Shown here: positions 50,558 to 58,241 of the stretch, in pieces | Layout: each line of letters starts with the position of its first letter | Position numbering within the stretch: position 1 is the stretch's first letter | Origin: Streptomyces kronopolitis | GTDB taxonomy: Bacteria; Actinomycetota; Actinomycetes; Streptomycetales; Streptomycetaceae | NCBI RefSeq assembly: GCF_014646275.1 | Contig: NZ_BMND01000009.1 | Coordinates: forward strand, 1 to 64,000 | DNA: 64,000 nt | Direction of reading: 5' to 3' | Notes under the pieces: generated by a model | Told to the model about the DNA's origin: nothing | Seen by the model: only the letters and a program-made list of their open reading frames with translations | Databases searched by the model: none | Made by a program: the position numbers and the translations under genes

Positions 50558-52624
50558 ATGGGGAAGCATCGCAAGCCGTTCTGGCAGAGCTGGCGTATCG
50601 GGACGGGGAGCGCGGTGCGGGTGCGGCCGTTGGCTGTCCGTGGTGCGCTGCGGCTGCGTCGGCCCAGCGATATTTGGTACAGGGCGGCCGTCGGTGCGTT
50701 GGTGGCGATGGTCGTTCCGGACCTTGTGCTGTTCGCGTTGGGGCAGCTGGACCTGGTGCTTTACACCTCAGCCGGGGCCTTGTGCGCCCTGTATGGGCAC
50801 GGGCTGCCGTATGCCGCCCGGGCGCGCACCCTGCCGTGGGTGGTGCTCGGAATGGTGGCGAGTGTCGGTGTCGCGCTGACCGCGGCGTCGCTGACCACGT
50901 CGACCGCGCTGCTCGTCGTGTTCGCCGCGGTGGTCGCCGCGCTCCACAAGACGGTCTGTGACGCGACGCGGATCGGGCCGCCGGGGAACATCATTCTGAC
51001 ATTCGTCACCGCGTCGGCGTTCTTTGTGCCGCAGCGCCTCGGGCAGGTGCCTTTGCACCTCGCTCTGACGCTCGGCACCGGCATCCTCGCCTGGCTGGTC
51101 TGCATGGCTCCGGCACTGCTACGGCCGCAGGGGCCCGAACGGATCGTCGTCGCCCGTGCGCTGGAGGCGGCCGCGGGGCTGTTGCGTACGGAACCGGGCG
51201 TCGACGGCGCGCGGCCGGCCGGGGCGACGGACGCCTGGCATGCCACCGCCGCCGCGGTGAATGCCGCGTGGCAGACGCTGTACGGGGTGCCGGCGCACAC
51301 CCCGGCGAAGGCCACGGCCCGGGCGGGGCTCGAACGGCTGCTGGTGGAGGCGGAGTCGGTGCTGGGGAGCGTGGGGCGGGACGTCGAGGGGGAAACCGGG
51401 CGAGAGGCTGGGAGGGCGGTCCGGACGTACGACGGTCGGCACTACAGGCACAGCTTCGACGACGACTTCGACCGAGCCTCCGGCCAAGGCTTCGGCCGGG
51501 CCGTCGGCCAAAGCCTTGACCAGCACTTCGGCCAGAGCATCGACCAGGGTGTCGGTCAGAGCATTGACCACGGCAATGACCAGGGCTTCGGACAGGACCT
51601 CCGGCGGTTCGAAGCCGAGCGGCTCAGTGACTGGGCGCGTGAGTTGCGTGGTGGAGGGCCCCTGCCGGAGGTGGCGGGCGTCGCCTCGTCCTGGCAGGTC
51701 GGGGAGAAGGAGGAAGTCGGCGGCGAGGTGACCGGAGTGCGGCGGCCCGCGCCGGGGCAACCGCGCGGGGTGCGGCCGGTGCTCGCCCGGATCGGGCCGG
51801 GGTCGCCGCTGCTGCCGATCGGTGCGCGGGTCGCTGCCGGTTGTGTGCTGGCGGGCTGGACATCGATGGCTCTGGGAGTCGGGCATCCGTACTGGGCCGT
51901 GGTCACCGCCGCCTCGATCTACCAGGCCAACACCACACTCACCTGGCAGCGGGCCCTGCAGCGCACCCTGGGAAACGTGTCCGGCCTGCTGCTCTACACC
52001 GCGCTGCTGCCGCTGATCCATCTCGGCCCCCTCGCGATGATCGCGCTGGCGCTGGCCTGCCAGGTCGGCGCGGAGGCCTGGATCAGCCGCAACTACTGGC
52101 TCGGCTCGACCTGTGTCACACCACTGGCCCTGCTGCTGTCCGGGTTCGGCAGTCAGCTGCCGGCGCGGGCGCTGATCGCCGACCGCTGGATCGACACCGT
52201 GGTGGGCGCGGCGGTGGGCCTGGCCTGCTGCCTGGTGGTCACCAACCGACGGGCCGCGGACCGTATCGAGGTGGCCCTGGAGCGGGTCGCGGCCGCGGAG
52301 GCCGCAGCGTCCCGGCTGCTCGCGACGAGGCCCGCACCCCGTGCGAGCGGTACGGAGGGGTCCGCACCCCCGGCAAGCGGTACGGAGAGGTCCGCGCCCG
52401 GTGCAGGCAGTACGGAGAGGGCGGACGGTGTGCGGGAGGCCGGTTGGGCCCGGGACCGGCTGGCCGGTTGTCTGGTCGAGCTCCGCGAGGCCGTGGAGGT
52501 GGCGTCCGGCGAGTGGTGGCAGCGCGCCCTTCCGGAGGAACGGATCGACCATGCCCAGCAGCAGGGCCACCGGACGCTGGTGCGACTGGTCCGGCAGCTC
52601 CGGGTGCCGGTGGCGGCCGCCTGA
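50558..52624 (+). CDS. FUSC family membrane protein with internal peptide repeats
   Basis: A 688-residue protein with two hydrophobic bundles (about residues 35-190 and 410-570) separated by a soluble region, as in FUSC/aromatic-acid exporter proteins. The second bundle contains GHPYWAVVTAASIYQANTTLTWQRALQRTLGN, the family's core. The soluble linker carries five 8-residue repeats (309-348). The C-terminal domain holds three 10-residue Ser/Thr/Glu/Pro-rich repeats (595-624). It probably exports small aromatic or amphipathic molecules. The ATG at 50558 has no ribosome site and appears leaderless. A MarR gene follows, 83 bp downstream on the same strand, a common pairing for regulated efflux. 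Confidence 0.83.
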   Translation: MGKHRKPFWQSWRIGTGSAVRVRPLAVRGALRLRRPSDIWYRAAVGALVAMVVPDLVLFALGQLDLVLYTSAGALCALYGHGLPYAARARTLPWVVLGMVASVGVALTAASLTTSTALLVVFAAVVAALHKTVCDATRIGPPGNIILTFVTASAFFVPQRLGQVPLHLALTLGTGILAWLVCMAPALLRPQGPERIVVARALEAAAGLLRTEPGVDGARPAGATDAWHATAAAVNAAWQTLYGVPAHTPAKATARAGLERLLVEAESVLGSVGRDVEGETGREAGRAVRTYDGRHYRHSFDDDFDRASGQGFGRAVGQSLDQHFGQSIDQGVGQSIDHGNDQGFGQDLRRFEAERLSDWARELRGGGPLPEVAGVASSWQVGEKEEVGGEVTGVRRPAPGQPRGVRPVLARIGPGSPLLPIGARVAAGCVLAGWTSMALGVGHPYWAVVTAASIYQANTTLTWQRALQRTLGNVSGLLLYTALLPLIHLGPLAMIALALACQVGAEAWISRNYWLGSTCVTPLALLLSGFGSQLPARALIADRWIDTVVGAAVGLACCLVVTNRRAADRIEVALERVAAAEAAASRLLATRPAPRASGTEGSAPPASGTERSAPGAGSTERADGVREAGWARDRLAGCLVELREAVEVASGEWWQRALPEERIDHAQQQGHRTLVRLVRQLRVPVAAA
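51482..51601 (+). repeat. Five in-frame 24-bp repeats in the FUSC gene
   Basis: Units at 51482, 51506, 51530, 51554 and 51578 encode GQGFGRAV, GQSLDQHF, GQSIDQGV, GQSIDHGN and DQGFGQDL. The unit length keeps the frame. A second in-frame set, three 30-bp units (52340-52429), encodes SGTE/STER-type decapeptides in the C-terminal domain. Confidence 0.8.
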
Positions 52625-52707
52625 CGCGGGTGGTGCCGCCCGGCGGAGGGCGCCGGGCGGCAGGCACAATTGGGGAGGCTTACCGCCGGACCGAGAGGAG
52701 AGTGCGG

Positions 52708-53214
52708 GTGACCGAGGACATCGTCGCGAGGGTGCAGCGCCAGTGGCAGCAGGTGCACCCCGGGCTGGACACCGGCCCGATGGCGGTGATCGGGCGGCTC
52801 AACCGCTGCTCCGCGCTGCTCCAGCAGGCGGCCGACGCGCCGCTGCGGAAGGCCGGGCTCACCCGTCCCGAGTTCGACATCCTCGGCACCTTGCGCCGGA
52901 TGGACCGCGAGCTGACCCCCGGGAGGGTGGCCCGCGAGACCTTCGCCTCCGGCGCCGCGGTGACCAAGCGCGTACGGCAGCTGGAGGAGCGGGGCCTGAT
53001 CGCCCGCCGCCCCGACGGCCGGGATCGCCGGGTCGCGCATCTCTCGCTCACCGACGAGGGCCGCGAAACCGTCGACCGGCTGCTGCCCGAACAGCTGGAG
53101 TACGAGGCGGCGCTGCTCGGCGGCATCGGCGACCACCGGCAGGAGGAACTCTCCGAGGCGCTGAGCGAGTTGCTGGTGGTGCTGGAGAATCGGCTCGCCG
53201 GCCTGATGGACTGA
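52708..53214 (+). CDS. MarR family transcriptional regulator
   Basis: A 168-residue winged-helix regulator. LNRCSALLQQAADAPLRKAGLTRPEFDILGTL leads into the recognition region ELTPGRVARETFASGAAVTKRVRQLEERGLIARRPDGRDRRVAHLSLTDEGRE, the typical MarR helix and wing. The GTG at 52708 is chosen because GGAG lies seven nt upstream; GTG 52702 is too close. It most likely controls the FUSC exporter gene just upstream in response to a small aromatic ligand. The binding site may be in the A/T-rich stretch 50519-50557. Confidence 0.88.
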   Translation: MTEDIVARVQRQWQQVHPGLDTGPMAVIGRLNRCSALLQQAADAPLRKAGLTRPEFDILGTLRRMDRELTPGRVARETFASGAAVTKRVRQLEERGLIARRPDGRDRRVAHLSLTDEGRETVDRLLPEQLEYEAALLGGIGDHRQEELSEALSELLVVLENRLAGLMD

Positions 53215-53381
53215 CCCCGGGCCTGCGCGGCACCGCCGCTCGGCACTGCCGCTCGGCACTGCGGGCAGCCACCCCGGAGGCGGTGGCAGCGACACCCCCG
53301 TCGATGCCGCGCCGGGAATCGGCACGCGCCGACCGGATGTCCTCGCGGGGCAGCTGAGAGGCCCCGCCCGGACGACCCACC

Positions 53382-53453
53382 AAGGCCTCGCCGCAGGCCT
53401 CGCCGCAGGCCTCGCCGCAGGCCTCGCCGTAGGCATCACCGCAGGCATCACCA
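53382..53453. repeat. Six tandem 12-bp repeats
   Basis: Six 12-bp units (consensus gcaggcctcgcc) run from 53382 to 53453; the last two carry the variant ggcatcacc. They lie in a 719-bp gene-free interval (53215-53933). On the minus strand an open frame would read a 4-residue GEAC repeat, but I see no gene to support it. Confidence 0.8.
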
Positions 53454-53832
53454 ATCCGCTGACTCAGCCGGCTCGGCGGCCGTACCAGCCCGCCACAGCT
53501 CCCATTCGCCCGGAACGGCCGGAAACGACCGTTCAGCCCATGTGCCGACACCGTTACCACTACCGCGACCACCACGCTGGCGGATCGGGGCGAGCGGGGT
53601 GCGGCGGAGGAAGAACGGGTGGACCCGGAGTAGTTCGGAGCCGGGTGAGGGAGGCAGGTTGGCACGGACGCAACACAGCCACCCCATCGCACACCACACC
53701 CCATCCGTACATTCCGGGCGTCGCGATCAGGCCACACTCCAGCCCCTAACACCCCGTCAGACCGAGCCTACGAGCCTCAATTTCCTCCGCCGGGCCCCAG
53801 CAAAGAGGGCAAATACGTACATTCGAAGGCCC

Positions 53833-53846
53833 GTGACACATGTCAC
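53833..53846. promoter_or_regulatory. Inverted repeat GTGACA-CA-TGTCAC (Crp-like site)
   Basis: Perfect six-base arms lie about a two-base centre, 88 bp upstream of the first SsgA-like gene. The sequence fits the GTG-N6-GNCAC pattern I remember for Streptomyces Crp. It is a candidate site only. Confidence 0.45.
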
Positions 53847-53933
53847 GCAGGAATCCAATGCACTGGCGCGATATCCCGAGCGTCCTAGTGGCCAAAGCCG
53901 CAAGTGTCCGCAACGAATGCAAGGGAGCCGGCG

Positions 53934-54347
53934 ATGTCCAGCGTCATCGACCAAGCCGTTCAGGCCCGTCTCATCGCGACTGCTCCCCGGTCGCAGGTGA
54001 TTCCGGCGAACCTGCGATACGACCGCGCCGACCCGTTCGCGGTGCGCCTGGTCTTTCCGCCCGCCGCTTCGCTGGACGGCGCGGAGGTGGCCTGGACGTT
54101 CGGGCGGGAGCTGCTGGAGGAGGGGCTGCGCACGCCGGCCGGGGCGGGCGATGTGCAGATCTGGCCGTATGACGCCGATGCGGTGGTCATCGAGTTCCAT
54201 GCCGCCGGCGGCATGGCGGTGGTGCAGTTCGACGCGCAGGAGCTGCGGACGTTCCTGACCCGGTCGTACGGGCTCGTCGCCAAGGGCGATGAGGCCGGCC
54301 ATCTGGACGTCGAGGCCGACCTCGCCGCGCTGTTGCGCGAGGCGTAG
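53934..54347 (+). CDS. SsgA-like sporulation/cell-division regulator (SALP), copy 1
   Basis: A 137-residue SsgA-family protein. Landmarks are DPFAVRLVFPP, VAWTFGRELLEEGLRTPAGAGDVQIWP, and the C-terminal LRTFLTRSYGLV. SALPs are found in sporulating actinomycetes, where they help place septa and direct peptidoglycan synthesis during sporulation-specific division. GGGAG eight nt upstream supports the ATG. A paralogue of the same length in the same direction lies at 57544. The two genes share a 24-nt identical block near their 5' ends (53941-53964 and 57551-57574). This copy is convergent with a TetR regulator. Confidence 0.9.
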   Translation: MSSVIDQAVQARLIATAPRSQVIPANLRYDRADPFAVRLVFPPAASLDGAEVAWTFGRELLEEGLRTPAGAGDVQIWPYDADAVVIEFHAAGGMAVVQFDAQELRTFLTRSYGLVAKGDEAGHLDVEADLAALLREA

Positions 54348-54385
54348 GCCGCAACCACCCCGTCCGCCCCACCCGGCAGGGCAGG

Positions 54386-55024
54386 TCAGCCCCCGCCCGC
54401 CACCGGCGCACCGGCGGCGGCCCCGTTCACCTCGAAGAGCCGCGCCAGATGCCCGTCCAGCATGCGCAGCGCGGTCCGGCCGTCGTACACATCGAGCAGG
54501 ACATAGGTGGACAGGCCGTCGACCATGCCGATGAGCAGCATCGCCTCGTCCTCGGTGGCGCGTTCCGGGGGGAGTTCGCCGCGCTCCGCGGCCCGCCGCA
54601 GCTGGTCGGCGAACAGGGTGCGGAGCTGGGGGATGCCGTTCTTGGCCTCGGCGCGCAGGGTCTCGTCGTACGCGGCGCGGGTGAAGTAGGCGGCGCCGAC
54701 CAGCACTCCGACACGGCTCCTCTCGTCCAGCGGCAGCATGCCCGACAGGCAGGCGCGCAGCACCTCGCGGGGGGTCGGCTCCCCGGGCAGCGCCTCGATG
54801 CGCTCGCGGATCCGGTCCCCGGCGAGCCGGTTGATGTGCCGGAGGGCGAAGAGCAGCATCTCGTCCTTGGAGCGGAAGTAGTGCTGCAGCCGGCCGAGCG
54901 AGATGCCGGCCTCCGCGGCGACATCGCGCAGGCTCGCGCCCTCCAGTCCGCGGGCACTCGCGAGCCGCCACAGCGCCTCGGAGATCTCCTGACGCCTGGC
55001 TTCGTGGTCCACCTTCTTGGGCAC
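54386..55024 (-). CDS. TetR family transcriptional regulator
   Basis: A 212-residue regulator with an N-terminal helix-turn-helix (EISEALWRLASARGLEGASLRDVAAEAGISLGRLQHYFRSKDEML) and a TetR ligand domain. GGAGG six nt upstream selects the GTG at 55024. It is divergent from the two PH-domain genes, with the palindrome CGTTATAACG between them, so it probably represses them and itself. Its ligand is unknown. The second half shows the AAYDETLRAEAKNGIPQLRTLF segment common in actinobacterial TetR proteins. Confidence 0.88.
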   Translation of the reverse strand: MPKKVDHEARRQEISEALWRLASARGLEGASLRDVAAEAGISLGRLQHYFRSKDEMLLFALRHINRLAGDRIRERIEALPGEPTPREVLRACLSGMLPLDERSRVGVLVGAAYFTRAAYDETLRAEAKNGIPQLRTLFADQLRRAAERGELPPERATEDEAMLLIGMVDGLSTYVLLDVYDGRTALRMLDGHLARLFEVNGAAAGAPVAGGG

Positions 55025-55119
55025 GGATGACCTCCCACGCTCGGTCCTTCGATACGTGGCCCCCATGCAGGGAGTTCTGGCTTCGCGGAACCCTGCCCAC
55101 TTTCACAAGTCGCTTGTAC

Positions 55120-55129
55120 CGTTATAACG
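55120..55129. promoter_or_regulatory. Palindrome CGTTATAACG, probable TetR operator
   Basis: A perfect 10-bp A/T-rich palindrome lies between the divergent TetR and PH-domain genes, flanked by TAC and TAT. A TTGACT box follows at 55149-55154. Position and sequence suggest autoregulation and control of the PH genes. Confidence 0.55.
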
Positions 55130-55170
55130 TATCGGAACCCAATACGCTTGACTTGGAAACCGGTGACCTC

Positions 55171-55689
55171 ATGCCCGAACCCGCCGCCGCGCTGCTGCGA
55201 CCGCCCCGCCACCGCGTCGACCCCCGGGCCCGACGCTGGTGGACGCTTCAGGCACTGGTGGCCCTCAGCGGCCCGATGCTGCTCGTCGCGCTCACCATGA
55301 CGGTGCTGTCCCTCCTCTTCTTCCCCGGCGCGCTGCCCTGGCTGGGACCGTTGTTGCTGGTCGTGCTCGTGGTGCCGGCGGTGAGCTATCTCGTGGTGAT
55401 GCCGCGGTGGCGGTACGCGGTGCACGCCTGGGAGCTGGGCGAGCAGGCGGTCTACGCGGCGGGCGGCTGGTTCTGGCAGAAGCGGCGGATCGCGCCGCTG
55501 AGCCGGGTGCAGACGGTGGACACGGTGCGCGGTCCGCTGCAGCGGCGGTACGGGCTGGCGACGGTGACCGTCACCACCGCCTCGACCGCGGGTGACATCA
55601 AGATCGCGGGACTGTCCCACGCGGACGCCGAAGAGCTGTCCCGGCGGATCGGCGAGGCCGCGCAGGCCGTGCCGGGTGATGCCGCATGA
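55171..55689 (+). CDS. Membrane PH-domain (bPH2, YdbS-like) protein
   Basis: A 172-residue protein with two adjacent membrane spans (about residues 27-75) followed by a bacterial PH domain: PRWRYAVHAWELGEQAVYAAGGWFWQKRRIAPLSRVQTVDTVRGPLQRRYGLATVTVTTAS. This is the small partner (YdbS-type) of paired bPH2 proteins. Such pairs are membrane proteins of unclear function; one YdbST pair is linked to resistance to a bacteriocin-like factor in Bacillus. Its stop overlaps the ATG of the larger partner, so synthesis is coupled. The ATG at 55171 is the best start, though its ribosome site is weak. Confidence 0.85.
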   Translation: MPEPAAALLRPPRHRVDPRARRWWTLQALVALSGPMLLVALTMTVLSLLFFPGALPWLGPLLLVVLVVPAVSYLVVMPRWRYAVHAWELGEQAVYAAGGWFWQKRRIAPLSRVQTVDTVRGPLQRRYGLATVTVTTASTAGDIKIAGLSHADAEELSRRIGEAAQAVPGDAA

Positions 55690-57338
55690 GCGCGCCACTG
55701 GACCCGGGGGCGCCCGGTACGAAGTCCGGCGCGGCCCCTGCCGCCTCCGACACCGGCACCCCCGACGGGGCGACGGGCGAGTGGCGGCGGCTGGATCCGC
55801 GCACGCTGCTGGTGCACTGCGGCTGGCTGGCCGCGCCGCTCGGCTCGATGGCGCTGACGGCGCTGGCCACCGGCGGCCGGATCACCGCCAAGGCCTGGTT
55901 CACCCTCGGCGCGCTCGCCATCTCCTTCGCCGTGGTGACCACGATCGGCCTGATCCGCTGGGCCCGTACGGAGTTCCGGATCACCGTGCCCCCGGGCCGT
56001 GACGGCGGGGCGGGCGACGGCGGGGGCGGCGCGCGCACCTTCGATGTCCGCAGCGGGCTGTGGACCCGGCGGCTGCGCAGTGTGCCGCTGCACCGGATCC
56101 GCACCGTCGATCTGACGGCCTCGCCGCTGCACCGGCTGCTGGGCGTCACCGTGCTGCGGGCCGGCACCGCGGGCTCCGGTTACGGCAGCAAGGACCTGTC
56201 GCTGGAAGCGCTCGCCGCCCCCGAGGCGGAGCGGCTGCGTGCGGAACTGCTCGCGTACGCCGACGCCGACGCGAGTGCGAACGACCCGGTGCTGGCGCGG
56301 ATCAGCTGGCGCTGGCTGCGGTACGCACCGCTCACCTTCTGGGTCATCGGCGGGGTGTTCGTGGTGGCCGGGTCGGGTTACCGGGTGCTGGACGGCATCG
56401 GCATCGTGCCGTGGAAGCTCGGCATCGTCCGGCAGGCGTTCACCGAACTCGGTGCCGGAGCGCTCTGGTTGACGGTCCCGGCGGTACTGCTGGCCGTCAT
56501 CGCTCTCGGCTCGGTCGGCGCCGTGGTGCTGTACGTCGAGAACTGGTGGAGCTACTGCCTGGAGTGGACCGACGCCCGCACGCTGCGGGTGCGCCGCGGA
56601 CTGTTCACCACGCGCGCCGTGACCATCGAACGCGCCCGGCTGCGCGGGGTGTTGCTGCGCGAGCCGCTGCTGCTGCGGGCCGGCGGCGGGGCGACGGTGC
56701 GTGCGGTGGCCGGCGGTCTGGGCAACCAGGACGAGAACCGCAAGCGCAGCGGTCTGCTGCCGCCCGCGCCCCGCACGGAGGCGCTGCGGGTGGCGGGAGG
56801 CGTGCTGCGGGCGCCGTTCCCCGGTGACGGTTCACCGGCCCCGCTGACGCCGCACCCCCGGGTCGCCCTGCGCCGGCGGCGGGTGCGCGGTCTGCTGTTC
56901 GCGGTGCTGCCCGGCGCGGCCGTGCTCGCCGGTCTCGGCCTGGCGTTCACCCCCGTCCTGCTGCACTGCGCCTGGATCTACGCGGTGGTCACCACGGCGG
57001 TGGTGCTGTGGCTGGCGCGGGACGCGTACCGGAGTCTGGGGCACGGCGTCGACGGCCCGTATCTGGTCGCCCGCTCGGGCACCATCAGCCGTGACACCCT
57101 CGCCCTCCAGCGCGACGCCATCGCCGCCTGGACGTTCACGACCTCGCCCTTCACCCGCCGGGCCGGCGTCGTCACGCTCACCGCCGCGGTCGCGGCCGGT
57201 GACAACGGCTATCGCATCCCGGACCTCGCGGCCGACGAGGCGCCCGGCTTCGCCGCGGCGGCGGCCCCGGGGATCCTGGAGGAGTTCCTGGTGCGCCCGG
57301 GGACGGCTGTGCGCCTTCCGGAACAGCGGTCGTACTGA
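55686..57338 (+). CDS. Large membrane PH-domain (bPH2, YdbT-like) protein
   Basis: A 550-residue protein with repeated units, each a pair of membrane spans followed by a bPH2 domain. The first PH has RSGLWTRRLRSVPLHRIRTVDLTASPLHRLLGVTVLRAGTAG. The second has RTLRVRRGLFTTRAVTIERARLRGVLLREPLLLRAGGGATVRAVAGG. The third has YLVARSGTISRDTLALQRDAIAAWTFTTSPFTRRAGVVTLTAAVAAG. This is the YdbT-type partner of the preceding gene, overlapping it by four nt (ATGA). The complex probably sits in the cytoplasmic membrane; its role here is unknown. It lies between two SsgA-like genes, which raises a possible cell-envelope or sporulation role. Confidence 0.87.
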   Translation: MSAPLDPGAPGTKSGAAPAASDTGTPDGATGEWRRLDPRTLLVHCGWLAAPLGSMALTALATGGRITAKAWFTLGALAISFAVVTTIGLIRWARTEFRITVPPGRDGGAGDGGGGARTFDVRSGLWTRRLRSVPLHRIRTVDLTASPLHRLLGVTVLRAGTAGSGYGSKDLSLEALAAPEAERLRAELLAYADADASANDPVLARISWRWLRYAPLTFWVIGGVFVVAGSGYRVLDGIGIVPWKLGIVRQAFTELGAGALWLTVPAVLLAVIALGSVGAVVLYVENWWSYCLEWTDARTLRVRRGLFTTRAVTIERARLRGVLLREPLLLRAGGGATVRAVAGGLGNQDENRKRSGLLPPAPRTEALRVAGGVLRAPFPGDGSPAPLTPHPRVALRRRRVRGLLFAVLPGAAVLAGLGLAFTPVLLHCAWIYAVVTTAVVLWLARDAYRSLGHGVDGPYLVARSGTISRDTLALQRDAIAAWTFTTSPFTRRAGVVTLTAAVAAGDNGYRIPDLAADEAPGFAAAAAPGILEEFLVRPGTAVRLPEQRSY

Positions 57339-57543
57339 GGGGGCGGCGGGGAGCGGGCCGTCCGTCCGGGCGGCCCGCTCCCCCGCCGGATACCGTGGCG
57401 CTCGCCGCCACGCCCCACCCGGACCGCCGGTCAAGGGCGGCCCACATGAGATACCTCACACCCCTGTCGTGTGCACTAGGGGGACGGCCACACCGTCCTA
57501 CTGGATGAGTCACCGGGATTCGACAGCAGTGAGGAGCAGCGCG

Positions 57544-57957
57544 ATGCACCGCGTCATCGACCAAGCCGTTCAGGTCCGCCTCCTCGCCACCGCTCCCCGC
57601 TCCCACCCCGCGCCGGCCGTGCTGCACTACCAGCCCGCCGACCCGCTGGCGGTGCGGATGTCGTTCCCGCCGGAGATCTCGCTCGACGGCACCGCGGTGG
57701 ACTGGGCGTTCGCCCGGGAGCTGCTCGACGAGGGGCTGCGGACGCCCGCCGGGCGGGGCGATGTGCGGGTGCGGCCGTCCGGCCCGGAGCGGACGGTGAT
57801 GGAGTTCCATTCGGACGACGGCATCGCCATGCTCCAGTTGAAGACCTCCGATGTCCGGCGGTTCCTGGCCCGCTCCTACCGGGCGGTGCCGGCCGGCACC
57901 GAGATGGCGCACCTCGGCATGGAGCGCGACCTCGCGGAGCTGTTCGGCGCGGCGTAG
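57544..57957 (+). CDS. SsgA-like sporulation/cell-division regulator (SALP), copy 2
   Basis: A 137-residue paralogue of the protein at 53934, with the same length and order of motifs: VIDQAVQVRLLATAPRS, DPLAVRMSFPPEISLDG, VDWAFARELLDEGLRTPAGRGDVRVRP, and VRRFLARSYRAVP. It would act in sporulation-linked septation or wall synthesis like other SALPs. AGGAG lies about eight nt upstream of the ATG. Codons CAA and GTT near the start, rare in this genome, are kept in both copies inside an identical 24-nt block. It is followed by two terminator-like hairpins. Confidence 0.9.
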   Translation: MHRVIDQAVQVRLLATAPRSHPAPAVLHYQPADPLAVRMSFPPEISLDGTAVDWAFARELLDEGLRTPAGRGDVRVRPSGPERTVMEFHSDDGIAMLQLKTSDVRRFLARSYRAVPAGTEMAHLGMERDLAELFGAA

Positions 57958-58058
57958 GGCAGGTGAGCCCGCTGGGTGATCCCCACCGCATGCCCCTTAG
58001 CGAGTGGTTGCTGCGGAGTTCCCCGAACCGCCTCCCCCGCACGGCCGTTGCACGCCGA

Positions 58059-58088
58059 GGGCCGGGCACCCCCGAAGGTGCCCGGCCC
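58059..58088. terminator. Hairpin downstream of SALP copy 2
   Basis: A perfect 12-bp stem (58059-58070 with 58077-58088) closes a six-base loop about 100 bp after the SALP stop. Confidence 0.7.
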
Positions 58089-58168
58089 GAACTCTCCGCG
58101 ATCCCATTACGCCACGCCGGTCCCGTTCCGACCGCGCGCCGGCCGTCCCGTTCCGCCACGCGCCCGAG

Positions 58169-58205
58169 ACCCGCGGGCGCCCCCATGCGCCGGGCGCCCG
58201 CGGGT
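58169..58205. terminator. Hairpin downstream of the polysaccharide deacetylase gene
   Basis: A perfect 14-bp stem (58169-58182 with 58192-58205) closes a nine-base loop, 37 bp beyond the stop of the minus-strand deacetylase gene. Three 9-bp ctcagcccg repeats (58214-58240) lie between. Confidence 0.72.
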
Positions 58206-58241
58206 TTCGCTCACTCAGCCCGCTCAGCCCGCTCAGCCCGC

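Noticed and set aside
47619..53453. Tandem repeat arrays considered as CRISPR arrays
   Set aside because: Units are directly adjacent without spacers, are degenerate, and no cas gene is present.
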